A stretch of DNA of 64,000 nt from Romanomermis culicivorax (Eukaryota; Nematoda; Enoplea; Mermithida; Mermithidae): contig CAWUHX010000016.1 of assembly GCA_963922205.1 (NCBI GenBank), forward strand, positions 434,001-498,000, given 5' to 3'. Both the position numbers and the translations under genes were made by a program. The notes below the pieces were generated by a model. That model worked only from the letters and a program-made list of their open reading frames with translations. It had not been told where the DNA came from and did not search any database. How positions within the stretch are numbered: the stretch's first letter is position 1; every line of letters begins with the position of its first letter. Positions 11,708 to 26,700 of the stretch are shown piece after piece.

Positions 11708-14700
11708 CTAAAAATGGCAGAAATTACGATTAAAAATAAATTTCTACCATAAATTCGTACATTTGGTCAACAATCCACTATCGACAGCTCTGTCTTGTAT
11801 ACGATCCTCAGAATGCGTTAAATCGCGGCAAAGTTTGGTTCCGATACCCATAGACGACATTTCAGTGAGTCTGTCTTCTGGAAGAGTATGTAGAATTTAA
11901 AAAATTACCAACAGGTGAAAAATAAAAAATTGACAAAGTTATGCTTCAACTGCAATTTTAGATAATTCATGATCAGAGACTAATATTATAAGTCTGATTT
12001 TTGCAATACATATAAAAAACGAGATAATGGGAAACCGCTTCGAAAATGTATCGATTCGACTTCATAAAGCTATTCAGTAATCGCAGCCGAGTCATCATCA
12101 AGTATGTAGCTAAAACTACATTCAATATAACGATTAAAAACAGAGAATTGTGAACTTTAAAATTTCCGCGATTGCTGAATTCTACAGACTAACGAAAATC
12201 GAACGTTGGCAACCAAATCTTACCACGATTTTTAAAAGCTTGTTGCCACAATAGGTGCGATAAATCGTCGACCCAAGCTTTTTTCACAGCGCCCGAAGGA
12301 GACAAGATCAAAAATATGGCGTCTGACGTACGCCGGCGAAACCAAATTTCGAATTTCAGTTCGCTATCGTTGGATACACGCTCGGTGAGACCAACATCCG
12401 TCATCTGGAAGTAAACTTCGATTTTTAGAACCGACTAACGAACTAACGTCAGCGAGATAAGATGATTTCGAAGTTTTTTAGGTTAATAGTCACACATTAG
12501 GCTGCAAGGAAAATCAATCAAATTTTATTCAAACTTCAATCCACCAAAAGAAAGTGAAGGCAAACTATTGTGAATGATGTTTTTCAAATTGGTCTATCGA
12601 TTGACATCCAGTTTTTATTATTATGGAAGAAAAAGTTCCCTGAAAACTCACTATTTGGGTGAAGTCAAATATCTATCTTGGTGAGGTCAAATACCTTCAG
12701 CGTTGTACTTCAGACCTCCCACACCGATGGTACATATGTTAGTACGTGACATTTCATAATTCTGCTGACGTCAGACATTCGCACATCTTGCTCAGGTCAG
12801 CTCAAATGTTACTTTATTGCTCTATAGACGATTTTGACCAAAAGTCAAGATTTATGATTCATCACAGACCTAATTTGAGGGTAGCTTTTGGAAATGAACA
12901 ATTTACATAGAAAATTCACTGACCATAATACTGTATTTGTATTCGTAGACGTCCGAACAGTGCAAAGAACTGTGGTGACCATTAGAGCGTCTTTGGCGCC
13001 TGGGTTTGGTAAAAAGCACTAAATTTTGGAATAAGAAAATTCGACGGATGCATTTTTTCCCCGATCGACCTTCGTAGACGATGAATTCATCTTGCCGCAG
13101 AAGTTGACCCTGCTCTTTGAGGCTTATCTAGAAACAGATTTTTCAAAGTTCAGTCTAAACGACGCATTTGAGAAAAATTTTGTACATCCACAATAAAAAA
13201 GACAGATATATCTGGTGAGTTATTAATTCGAAAGATCCAACGACCAATTTTGTCTGTTACAAAAGTGACTCCCTACAGACCAGAACATTTTTATTATGTA
13301 CAACACTCACATCACAATTCTGGATAGAATCCATGGCCAGAAGATCGTTGCCGTGACGTAGTTGAAAAATTAGCATTTCCTCCACTTGTTTCAGAGTATC
13401 GATTTGTTCTTGATCGGCCGACGGGGTGGCTTTTAATAAATTTTGCATCATCAACGTATATTTCCCAATACGTTGGACAGGTTTCAATAGATACGACGAT
13501 AGGTCCATTTTGTCGTTCAGAAAAATTTGTTTATGCTAAAAATACAACTAGGCATAGAACATTTGAGAAAATACAAAAGACAAGAAACAACAATAATTAA
13601 AAATTGAAAGCCTGACTAACTTTGAAAACAGCAGAACCGTATTCGACCATTAAAGCATCCGATTTCGGCTTATTCTTACTGTATAAAGCGTACAAATGAA
13701 ATTTTGACTTATGCCTCAAAAAACATCTCGCAACTTGAGCACCTACAAAAAAAATTTTGAGATAAAAAAATGGAAAAGACAAAAATAATGTACCAAGATT
13801 TTCTGTCGATTTTAAACAATAACGTATCAAATCGGGAAAAAATTCGTTGACGTGGAACTCATACAACTTTTCCAAATTTCCGAAAATGATGGAACGTTTC
13901 CCAGTCAAATGTTGTGGCAAATCAGGCCTTTGCATCTCAGGGATGTAATTCTAGACAGAGAATCAAACTTGAGAACGCAAAAACGAGAAAAAACCAAAAA
14001 TTGAGATCAAGCATTTGAGAAAAATACCTGGACAACATACTGTAGACTGCGGACGTAAGCCTTTTCGGTTTGTAGAAGCTCGTTCACAACGTTGTATTGC
14101 ATACGAAGGGCAGGAGATGCGTCCGCAGGGGGTGTTTCAGGGCGCAGATCCTCGGTGAATGTTTGGGAACATCCGATCCTGTTAAAATTATAATTTGATT
14201 CCCCATTTTATGTTCTAATCTTGCAATTAATTTTCATTTCAGAATTTCAAAAATTCAAAATATACAGTAAACCCCGGCATGAATTCTAAAATTCAACAAG
14301 ATTACCCGACAGGAGGTTCCGGCGCCGGGAAGGGCGGCGGGGAGGAGGACAACGAGGAGAACGAGGAATCTTCCAATTTTGCCGACGATTCTTGGCTACT
14401 TCTGGCCGCCGAGGTGGACTCGACATTCTTTAAAGCTAAACATTTTTGGAACGATTCTTTGGATGATAAAGAGTCGCTGCGGTGGAATTTGCCGTCTTCA
14501 ATGCTGAACAGAGTGAGAATAGCGGATAAGCGGAAGATTCAAAAATATTTTCTCCGTAAAGTAAAAGTCATGACAGTTTCAAGTATAGAAATCGATGGAA
14601 TTTTTTACAAGGTAACTGATTTCGGAAAGCTTAACTTTTTTTCCAATTTAAATAGGTACTAACTCCTATAACATTCTAGATTACAATCAGTTCTATAAGT

Positions 14701-17700
14701 CTCGCTAGCTATTATACAAGGTAATCCAGGGAATATCTTCCGGACGTTTTGCTGAATAATTTCGTTTCGGTGCATCATTTCCGATTATTTTTTCATTCTT
14801 CAAATGGGTAAAATTTCTCTACCGTGCGATTGAAAGTTTCAGAAGTGAGTAAAATCTGAGCAAAGTAGCATCGTTTACTAAACTGAAGCAAGAAAGCCTT
14901 TCAAAGATCTACGTTATCATTCTTCTTTGCATTCTTCCTACCTTCCAAGCGTCTCCAGACTGACGTGTCTTTGCCTGGCCTTCACATTGGGACTAGTAGG
15001 CAATTTCACCGTCGTCTGATCGTTTCTCGATCGTCGATCGACAAACGAACTCGACATCAAATTATTCAAACGATTGATATAACTGCTACTCGACGAAACG
15101 GCTCTAGATGTTGGATCCAAATATTCGGAAATTTGGCACGCTCTATCTGCACTATCCGCAAACGAAGTTTCGTTTTGGATAAAATCCTGATTGTCCGTCG
15201 ATTGTTCAAATTTATCGTCGATGCATTTGGCAACTGGGAAATTGTTTAACTTTTCGATAAGATCGAAACGTTGCTTGATCATTGAGCATAAAGAATCCCG
15301 TTCATCCAGCTGAAAGTTGATAAGTAGGGTACACAAATAGGGCATATAGGATACATGCATTAGCGGTAAACGGATGATCCTTTCATCATTTAAATACATC
15401 GTTTATAACATAACTTGCACGATTGCAAAAGTACTTTGCAACAATTTGATCACAACACAACAAATAGCGAATGTCGAAAATTTTAATTTTTCAACATTTC
15501 ACCCATTATGCTTCATTCTTCTAATATAAAATCCTTGCTTTTATTTTCTGTATGCCCTTTAGTGTAGCACTAAATGATGTTGTTCGGACAATTGAATGCA
15601 TTATTATACTACACTCATTTGAAATGATCGATTCGGCGATCTCGTGCAAGTAAGCTCAACACGAAAAAAGCTAGTGAGCTTATTACAGTAATCTCAATGG
15701 AGAAAACTTCTCTTCAATGACCGGCAAACAAAGGAACTGAGAATTTCCTTCCTTTCTGATTATTTGGTCTAAATTTTTGGAATATTACTCAGGTATCGAT
15801 GCAGTTCTGACCAAATCGCCAGTGAATAAGCATATTTTTCAATGATTTTGGTCTTTCCTCTTCTCGTGAAAAAATTTAGCGTTTTTTACAGCATAAAATT
15901 TTCCACTGAATGAAAATTTCTTATCAAAATGAACCTAAATGGGCTATAGTGAACATCTTTCGATACAGTTCATTTGGTCAAGATTTACAGAAGAACTTTA
16001 TATCAAGCAGCAGTGTCTGCGACAGAAAAAATGGACGCGAATTCTATAAAACAGAGCAAATAGTCCAGCATTAGCGATCAGCGTTGAATGGGTGACGAAT
16101 GTTCTTATATCTGAAGCATTAAATCACCGCAAATATAACGAAAATTCAGCACCATCCACTTTCAGATCGAAAAAGGCCGATTCTAGAAAAGTCAAACTCG
16201 AAAAAATCAGTGGAAAAAAAATCGGATTATCGTGCACAACGTATCATTTTTATGTAATACGCGTAAATAATTTTAAAATTAACGGCGAATTCGAAAAAAA
16301 CAGACGAGATTTCGATAAAGTGACACAGCAAGGAAATATATGCTGGAAAATAGTAACCTTCACGACTAAGTTTGTGACTTTGTTTCGAATTCCAGACGAA
16401 CTGCAGCTCCCTGACACTAAGCTGTTGAAATGAAAGCTCTACCATTATTTTATAGTGAATTTGGACTGCTCAGAACAGAAAGCATACTTTTAGGGAAATT
16501 TAGTTTGAATTCATTAAAATATCAATTCATTATCTGATGTTGCTTAAAATACGATACACTTCAACTGATGGATACAACAGTCTTATCTTTGGTCAATCAG
16601 ATCACTTTTCAATTAAGATTGCGTATCATCTCGCAAATCACTTTTAAAGTAAGATTGTGTATCATCTCGCAAATGATTCGGTCTACTATTATGCCCAAAT
16701 CTTCATCAGCCATGAGTCGTTACAGCAAATGTTCTATTGCAAAAAGGAATCTAAATATAATTCGAGGTTTTATAGCAGACCTACCGAAGGGCTGGGTTCG
16801 TGGCTGGCAGATTTTTGCGACGAATTCGGATCTCCTTCGTTTTCCTCGATCAAACAATCGAGGCTTCGCCTATGCAAAGGCATCCTACTGAGACAACTCC
16901 TGGCAACTTCCCTCAAAGAGCTTGTTGAATGGGAGCCTGAATTAATTAAAATGACTATAGTTTTTCAAATTACGTGAATTAATGATTGTTGTGTAGCATT
17001 AAACTCTGTTCTAAAAGTCACCTGCGTATGATCTTCGTCTGATATTAGCAAAGGATAGATCGGCACTGAGCGATCGATCTTTAACTTGAGCAGCATCTTC
17101 ATTTTTGGTCGCATCCAAATTTTCCAAAATTTTGTCCAAGTAAACTTTCTGTTCCAACAACATCTCTTCGGTTTCAAAACAGCGTACTTCGACGGCCTGA
17201 AGATGTGAACTCACTGACTATAAAAAACTTTGGAAGACAGAAAATCAAGAGAATATGATTTGACAGATTTTTCTTAATGTAACAATTTATAATGAAGAAT
17301 CATCTAACCAACTTATGGCCAAACAGATTCAAAAACAGGTTCAGCTCTATATAAATCACAAAACTGCTGGAAAAGTCTGGATCGAGTTCACTCAGACTCA
17401 AATAAACAAAGCTTCAACGATTTATTTTGAAAACATTTGCTTCGTTATTTCTCACCCGACATTGCAAAATCAAACGTTCGTCTTGCAACTCGTCCGCGAT
17501 TTCTTTCATTTTTTCCATTTTCAGATTTTTATTTTTCGGGTTATTGGCCAAATGTTGCATTAATTTTTTCCCCAAAGTGGCCAATGTTTTACGGCTAGTC
17601 TCGTTGTCTAATAGATTAAGTGAATTCTCCATTTTGGGTAGATTAGACAACGACCTTTTGAGACTGGAGGCGAACTTAAGGCAATCCAAGGCCCACTCGT

Positions 17701-20700
17701 AGGCCTATGAAGAATAATGGAATAAAATTAACATACAAAGATCAATATACAGCAAATGATCTGTCGATTTTTTGAGTCACATTTGAGAAACAAAAAAAAA
17801 AGTAAAAAATGCTTCTCCCGCAATAAAATTTTGTATCCCAACTGGAAAATTGGTACTCCGAGAAAAGCAAACTCAAAAAATCGTTTCAATGCTCACTTCG
17901 TCGCACAACTGATAACAAATTTCACAAATTTGTATAGAATTCTTTATCAGATCCTTTTGTAATTTGAAATTTTCAACCAAATTTCGTAATTTTCCTTCCA
18001 GAACCGATAAATCGATCATTTTCGCTTTGCGTAATATTTCGCTGCATAAAGTTCGATCGACGGCATCATCACCAGGAACATTGTTTTTGTCGGCAAGTTT
18101 TTCGAATCTAGTTAAGATAGATTCAAAAATAGTATTTTCCGTTCTTAGAAATTCGTCTAACAAAGATCGAGCGTCTTTGACGCTGTTAGGTCGAATATTC
18201 AAATCTTGCAAAATTTGTTGAGCGTCGTTTTCGAAATAGTCGATAAGCTAAAGAATGAGACAACTGTTATCGAAGTACTAAGACCTTAAACTTAATTCAA
18301 AGAAGATGTGTAAAAAGCGGTTCGGCTGAAAGTACTATAGTAACAGCACAGATATAGATACATTTCCTAAAAAGATTCATCGAATCCTCAATGGCAAAAG
18401 TCATGCAATATTACTGTATGTCGACTTTCAGAGATACGTTCATTTTTACCATCTTGCATCACTGAAGCATTAGTTATATCTAAAAGATTTAGTTTGGATA
18501 CAAAATTCAAAGTTCGAAACTTTCTGTTGAAAAACTTCTGTCGGAGTAAAAATAAAGATGAATATCGAAACCTTACATAAGCCTCAAGGATATATCCATG
18601 ATTGAAAGTTCGATCTTGTAAAAAATTATAATTTCGAGTTGTAGGAGTACGTGTTTTAAGCAGTTATATTTTTTATCATGTTAATTTATTTTTTATAAGA
18701 AATTTCTTCTTATACACGTAAGATCATAAATTTTACCTCGTAGAATTCTTCATATCTCTTTTTAACTTGTATAATTTGTGGGAATAACTGCGTCAGTTTA
18801 ACCGATTCTTTATCGTATTTGTTCAATAAGCGGCAAACTTCGTCGAAAAATGTCGAGACTTTCAATATGGCTTCCCTTGACGCGGAAAAGAAAACGATTT
18901 AGTTTAGAAAGATGAAAATCCATTTCGTAACTATACTTGTAATGAGGAAGCGATTCCAGATCGGCATTGTGGGACGCCAAATTGCACAATTGACTTTGAC
19001 CGGTAATGGCGAAGTCATTCAGAATAGCGATGGAATTTTTGTCCAATTCCAGCTCATTTTTGATGCTATAAAACATACGAAACTTAGCATTTATAAGTGA
19101 ATGTGAATAGAAAATTTACAAAGCAGAAACGCTTCAGAAGAATGAACCTATATGATGGAAACCAAATATTCAAGAAAAGTATAGAAATATATACAAAAAG
19201 CAGGATTGCATATCGTTTGTCCCGCCAAATTTCAAGCATTCGTAGGTGTATCGATCTTTTCGCCTTATGAGATGTATTGGTTGTCCAACCTGAACTACAC
19301 AAAAGACTGACAAGGAACGGATTCGTACGTGCATGGGATTCCATTTCAAGTTCTAAAAGACTTGAAATTTCCAATTCTCCAAGTTTCCCTCCGTATGCTC
19401 AACAAAAACTTCCGAGTCGGCCTTTCTCATCGAAGTGGAAAATGACTAGAATATTTTCCAAGTTGAATTCCAAGTACGGTTCGTAATCTCTTTCCAGGAA
19501 CAATAAATTTGAATTTTCAAACCGAAAAATACTGATTCCCTCGACCATCCCCTTACCTCGACTAATGTTAAAAACCAAGAATGAAAAACGTCTTCGATTG
19601 ACCTCTTACATGGACTGTTACTTCACCTCGACTGCATATAAAGAAGTTCATGAGAATTTTAAGTGATCCTACTCAGCCTGAGCCTGAGCCTATTTGTATT
19701 AAGTTTGCGTGCCAAACTTTGTTCAGTTGCGTCACAAAACATATATTGTATTCAGATTTTATACTTTTAACTTGATCTACTCTCAAATTGTAGCCATAAT
19801 ATTATTGTAGTTTACAGAGTGCAAAGATTGTCATACATTTACAGTACTATTTGATATCTAAACAGTCGAGATAAAGGGATTGTAATATTAGGGATGGGCC
19901 GGGTATCCGGATCCGCGGATATCCGCCTAAATTTTAGGATCCGGATCCAATCCGGATCTGCTGAACCAGATTTTTTTGGATCCGGATCTGATCCGGATCC
20001 ACTGAACCAAATTTTTTAAGATCCGGATCCGCTGTCGTCAATGATTAAGATCTGGTCATAATCGGATCTTTATTAATTATTATTCACATAAAATTTTGCA
20101 AAAATTATACTTGAGAAACAACAATTTTTCAACAGTATCACCCTTCAAACGATTTTTGGTAGGATCGTAAATTTGACCAGCACCACTGAATATCTGTTTA
20201 TAGGGGGCATTTTTTGCTTGCCTTAATTTAAGTTTACTTTCTGCATGAAGCAACTGTCCAAAGACGTTTGAGATTTAAGTTCATGCTTTAATTTGGGTTT
20301 TGAGTTGCTAGGTTCATTTTTTGGCTATCTTTAAAGAAAAACACAAAAATTAATTCTTTAACATAACTATACTAGTAGCAATTTGTTCCACAATTACTTC
20401 TATTTTCATTATTTTCTTTTTATTTAGCCGCAAACTGCTTACATATTACCATATGTTTCCTCTCCAAATGTTTTCTCTGATATCCAGTACCACAACCTTT
20501 TCTAGATAATTTTGCATTTATTGCACTTTGCCTTTTCTTCATCATCTGGGGACACTGCGAAGTAGTCCCACACTCTGCTAGTGAAAGAAGAACTTGAATC
20601 CATAATTTCTGAAAAAAGTTTCCATTTCTATTCATTTCTTTTCTGATGAAACCAATATTAATCTAATACAATTTAATGAATGAAAATTACTAGTTAGTAC

Positions 20701-23700
20701 ATGTTAACTATTTCAATAAACGAACACCTCAATCATCAATAATCTACTAATCTATTAACACCGATGAATATAAATTCATACAATTCAATTTTAGACAAAT
20801 TAGACATAGTACATATACTTATGGAAAGATTCGGATCTGATCCGGATCCGATCGGATCTGTTCCTCAAGATCCGGATCCGGATCCGCTGAACCAAATTTT
20901 TCAAGATCCGGATCCGGATCCGCTGTCGTCAAAAAAGTCGATCCGGCCCATCTCTATGTAATATAAGAAATTCCGAAATAAAAATACAGTGGTAAGAGGA
21001 ATTTGAAGCATTAGTCGAGGTAATGGTACAGTCTATGTAAAGAGATAGTCGGGGTAAAAAGACACAACGAATTTTTCCAATCCAATTTGCTTTCAATTCG
21101 TTCTCTTGTGTCTCAATGTACAAGCATGATTTCGTGAGTTAATACAATAAAAACATGTTATTCGAATTGACAAACTCACACATTAGTTTAACATCAACAA
21201 AGTAATATTTGTCAACCGTCCTAACAGTACTAATGAAATTTTTTTTCATTCGCACGAATGCATGCTAAAAAAAACTTGGAATCCTCTTAATAAATTTTTG
21301 CAGCATACTGATTTCTGCGTTCTATTATTGCTGATTTTATATGCTTAATTTTTTTGTTTTGTCTAGAACCGAGTTTTCTTATCTTAATTGATTTGTCTAA
21401 TTTTCAAGCTGACTTATTGCACGACAGTCTCACATCTCGTAAGAATCAATCATTTTCTTTGTACTTTCGAAAATTATATGATAGTCGAAAAATTTGGAAG
21501 GACAGTCGGTATACCTCAGTATCATATCGTGGAACAATGGATACACCAACTTCAAATTCGGTTTTACAATTGATACTGTGGGACAACCCATACGGTTGGA
21601 CAAACAGTCCAAATGAAGGACCATGCGTACAGTAGACGACTGTTTAACGACAATAATAGAAGGAGCACGATAAACGAGAACATCATAGAGAAAGGAAAGG
21701 GGGAATAAAAAAAATACAAAAGAAAACAAAACATTGGTGCATGAATGAATAGATCTGAGCTCTAGCATATCAACAACAGGAAATGCATTGTAACTATAGT
21801 CAACTCCTTTATTACATGCTTCAAAATTGAAAATGTTAAAAGTCAGTAATGTCACCAATGTTGATTTTTCAATCCAAATATCGTCAAAGATTAGTTGAAT
21901 ATGCCCAGTATCACATGTTTAGCAGAAAAACGAAAAATATTTCAAGAAAAAAAAACTAGAAATGAAGCGACAAAAATAAAAACGCCCCAAAAACGAAACA
22001 GTAAAAGAAACGAACAGAACAAAATAAACAAAAGTGCAAAAGAAACAAAAATAGGAAAAAGTGCAAGTCCTTACCACAGTGCTCGGTTTTCCAACTCATT
22101 GATGGGCATCGACCATAAAATGCGAACGGAATTTTCATCGACCAACACTTTCAGGCGTTTCATCGACTTGATATAAAACTTTGCGGCCGTTTGGCAACAA
22201 TTTACGAACTTCTCCAAATCCTACAAGTAGACGAACAAAAAAAAAATAGAAAGAAAAAATATACATTAAAAACGCACGTAAAAGTCTCTTCGTTTTACGG
22301 CAAAAAACTTTTTTATTGCTTCAGAGTGAAAAATTCGTGGTATTTCGAGAGCGTACCTCACAGTACCACTCCCCGCGTGGGTGGACTGAAAATTATAATC
22401 CCAAGTCATGGCACAAAAGGGTGCAACTCATTAGCATATTTTTATGTAATGTGCATAAAATGCATTGCACAGAGTTTTGTCGCGGTCATAAAATAAATTT
22501 GCATAAATTTGAATTCTAACCTACTTTTCTGAAGTTTACCCATTGACCGGCGTTGTATTTACGTTCCCCTCCGCTCACGTGATCGGAAAATTGACCCGGG
22601 GCTATTTTAGCATGCAACTGATTGATGTCGACGGCTTCAGTCTGAAACATTAGGAATAAAATGAATGTTGATCCTGAAACCCAATTTCTCGATCAACTTC
22701 GATCAACTTCAAGAATTTTTGCATCTATCGGCGTGTTTCGATAAGTTTTATCTAAAAATATTCATTTCATTTTATTGCCTACATTTCTTAAGGATTAGGA
22801 CATGGCTGATGTTTATAACGGTCTTGAATGAACTTAAAGAACTTTATGGCAAAAAACATAAAAAGGAAATTTTCAAAACTCTAAAGAAGCCTAACGACGA
22901 ACGTAGGCCGAAAATCTATAAATTTCAAAAATCGGCTTACATTTCTTATATCCGACTCTTCGAACATTTTCAAAATATTTTCATCGGCACCCAGTAAAAC
23001 AAAGTTGACCTTACAACATAGACCGTTAACTTCCTAAAAAAATGAAGATTAATTAAAGAAGAAACTGGAAGGTAAGAACAGACGTTACAGTGGCAAAATC
23101 TAACGATTTTGCAAAAATCACTAGTTTTTAATGCACAAAAAGGAAAATAGTCATCAAATACAGAATCCAGGGAAAATAGAAAGTAATCAATATATTTCAT
23201 TTATTTTCTTTAAACTTGAACTCATGATTGAAACACAATTTTTACACAATCAGGCCTAGGCAATGTGCTGATCCGTTAATATTATCAGTTAAGCACCGTC
23301 AAAATACATGATCATGACAATGAATTTCTAAAAACCACAGTCCCATGACTGTTAAATTATTTCTACCCTAATGAAATGCTTTGAGTTTTTAGCGTGCCTT
23401 TAAGATGCTTAATTCTGTAAAAGCTCCAAGTTGTTTCTAGGCTCTGCGTTTTATAAGTTACTAAGTTTCTCGAAAATTTGTGCCGAAAAGTAATCACAGA
23501 ATGGATATCAAATCAATCAGTGGCAGGTGAATGGCACAGTTTTGCAAAAAATGATGTTTTCTGGTCGCCCACAAAAAAAGAAAGCGTATGAGTATAACAG
23601 TGCAAAATACAAAATTGTAAGAAAAATCTATTCGAAAAAAGCATACACTCGATGAAAATTAATGAAATTTACTGATAAATGACGCGAAGAATAAAAAAAA

Positions 23701-26700
23701 TTGGGAGAGATTAGGCATCTTCGGAAAACGTTAGCCAAATTAGGCCAAGGAAAGTTGATGATTCCTTTCCATTTAACTAATGCAAAAACTATAATGTTCC
23801 AGAAGGCAAAAGGCCGAGGGTGATAGTTGCTCGCTGTTGAAAATAATCGCACCTGCTTCATTAAGAAACATGAAAATTGAAGAAAAAACTTGGATCATGA
23901 TACCAATACCGGCCAACTGATAAGCCACCAATTTTTTCGCTAAATTTTTCCGTGCCAGGCGCGACTCTGGGGAGATAGGGAATCATGCGCTGATGAAAAC
24001 TTTTGCACGGAAAAAACAATAGAATAAAAAAATGATGAGCGAAATGTGGAAGATCATTGTCAGGATAAGGGTAAAAAATATGGGAAAATCTTGAAAATTT
24101 CTTATCTAAACATGGTTTTTTTTTGGTTTAATAATGGACGAAAATTAAAAGTTTTGGATGACGTATGGAAACTTCAATAATAAAGACAGTGAATTAGAAA
24201 GTCCTATAATGTGATAGAAGAATAAAACTCCGGGAAATAGATGGTTGCGAACGTCGGACTTGATAATTAAGACGTGTTTTGACTTTTGAGGATGATGAAC
24301 TTTTCCTGTAGTCACGAAACTCAAAGCTTTCACACAGGAGTCGATATCCTAAAATTTACAATACAGTAACCATTCAGCCTAGAATCCATAAGAGGGCTAG
24401 AAGCAAAATTATTCTGTTCCTATTTGAAATACAAAATTTTGAAAACATTCCAATGCACTGGAGAACAATTTTCGCGAAACATAAATAATCGAAGCTGTAC
24501 GACTAATGAAAATAGATGAAACTCCACTGACCACGATATTCTATGCAAAATGCGGTAACACTATATGTATGTGTTATAAAGATTAAAGAAATTAACGACA
24601 TGTATTAAAACACGAGCATTGCTGTCGTAAATCTTTTTTCCGTCGATACAGTATACAATGGGGAAATAGAATAAAAGTTGCATTCGAATGGTCAATGCAC
24701 GGAATCCTTTAAAACAGCTTATGATTATAAAGATACGAGTAATTACCGGAAGCTCAAGTCATAAACGAGATTGAAAGGGAGGAAGCGAGGGATCTCGGAT
24801 TTCAGACCAACACGGTTGAGGATACAGATGAAGATATAGAAGACAAAAGTGTTTACTGATATTGAAACTTCACATTTTTTCCAATTGGACGAAATGTTCC
24901 AATTGATAACAATTTTTCGGCCCGTACAAAACGAGGTGCACCACTACAGTAAAATATCTATAAATTTTATCACATTTCGATGAACACATTGACTATTACC
25001 CGTGATAAATGAATTCAATTAAACAAAGTATACGTAACCCCAAAAAAAAGTCAGCTTGAAACATATAACTTTACTTGGCTTTTTAAATCAGCAAGCGACA
25101 CCCTATGGAAACTGCGAAGAAATCAGTTCCGCTTTTCGTAATGCTTAAAAATTACAAAAACGAATAGTGTCTTCAAAATCGTTTATACGAAGCTCCTACT
25201 CTAAACCTTATAAGACACAATTTTTCAGAGAATTTAGCTTTGTTGTGATAAGTAAAAAATTAACGCTACCTGAAAATCACATATTTGGTGTAGCTTGATG
25301 CGCTAGAAACAAAAATGATATTCACTTCGTCTGAAAATCAAAACTCACATAGCTACAGTAAGACGAAAGTTGAAATTTTTCGATTTTCTCGATTTTCTAC
25401 ATACACTCCTTTTAACTTTTGCAAGTTTAGGTACATCAGACATCGTGTTCTAAAAACTTACCCAATATTATGCCAATGAATTGGCCAGAATTTACTGTAG
25501 CATTCATTAGTGTAAAGTGCTTATAGGGAATACAGTGGTGCTTGAAACATCAAATTTTGGGAGCAAAAATTATTTTTTTCACAAAAATCACCATATATAC
25601 TGCTAAAGCTCAGAAGGACCAAAAAATTCCCTATACAATAGATAGCTTACGATGTCTTCTTCCTGCTGACAAGAAATTACGGAAATTCATGTACTGCTAG
25701 AGGGTTTCACAACCTGAAGTTTGAACACTATCTTATAATTGTGTTTTCTGGAAGATCCGACCTCCACTGTGAAACTACTAGAGCTTGATTAATTTTAAAA
25801 ATAAGAAAGTAATACAAGTTTTGTATGGTGAATATTAAGATAATTCCCAAACTCATGGGAAAATAAAATTCGCGGTGCTACAGTACCCCAAAGTTTGGAA
25901 TTTTCACTTTTTTTGACATTTTTCTGTTTAACGTGACTTGAGATATATCGGCCTAGGCACTTAGCAATTTTATTATTGACTGTGTGACTGATACAGAATA
26001 CAATGCTCTATAATGTGATATGAAATGTTTTCCGAATTGTGCATTTTACACTTTTTAGGAAGTTTTAATATATCAAAAATCAGACCGTAAAGATAGTGAA
26101 AATGCAGGTTTCTTGAAAGCTTGAGATGCATTGTATTTCTATTTATGTTCCAACTTCCAATAATTCCCTATCATCTCAACTGGAACATGAAATGTTGAGA
26201 AAAGTAAACATTTATTGATTAAGAATTGAAAATTAAAATTTATCAACTGTAGTAGATTTTTGCAAACTTAACACCCTAGCAGTACATGAACTTTGGATTT
26301 TTTTATGCAACTAGCAGACATCTTAAAACAGGGTTTTTTTGACCTACGAGTCACAAGCCAAGTGGCTTGTTGACCTACAATTTTACAAGCCATTCCAAAT
26401 TTTTACAAGCCAATTTTATAATATCAGTATACGTGAATCAATTCCAATCCTAGGTTATTTTTTAAATAAATGTATATACTAAGCATCATGGCAATCGATC
26501 AGAAAAAGAGATGTCATTCAACATTTATTAAATAACATTTTAGAGCCGTTAATTCATTAAAATTCAGGAAACTTTTGAAATTTTTGAGTTTGATCGAAGT
26601 CGAATCTACAAGCATTGTGGAACAAATTTTCGAGCAAACTATCCAAGAACATAATGACTTTGAATTACATGAGAAACCGATGGTTAAGTCCTCTATGATG

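Noticed and set aside
16657-16977. 106-codon plus-strand frame that looks coding
   Set aside because: It lies over RhoGEF exon 14 on the minus strand, which has both splice sites and the phase required by its neighbours.
19084-19486. Open frames on both strands between RhoGEF exons 8 and 9
   Set aside because: Exons 8 and 9 join in phase 2 without them.
24270-24348. Possible additional RhoGEF exon (acceptor ttttag, frame reading [16 protein letters not shown])
   Set aside because: Exon 5 joins exon 6 directly in phase 0 and the domain alignment leaves no gap; no good donor closes the stretch.
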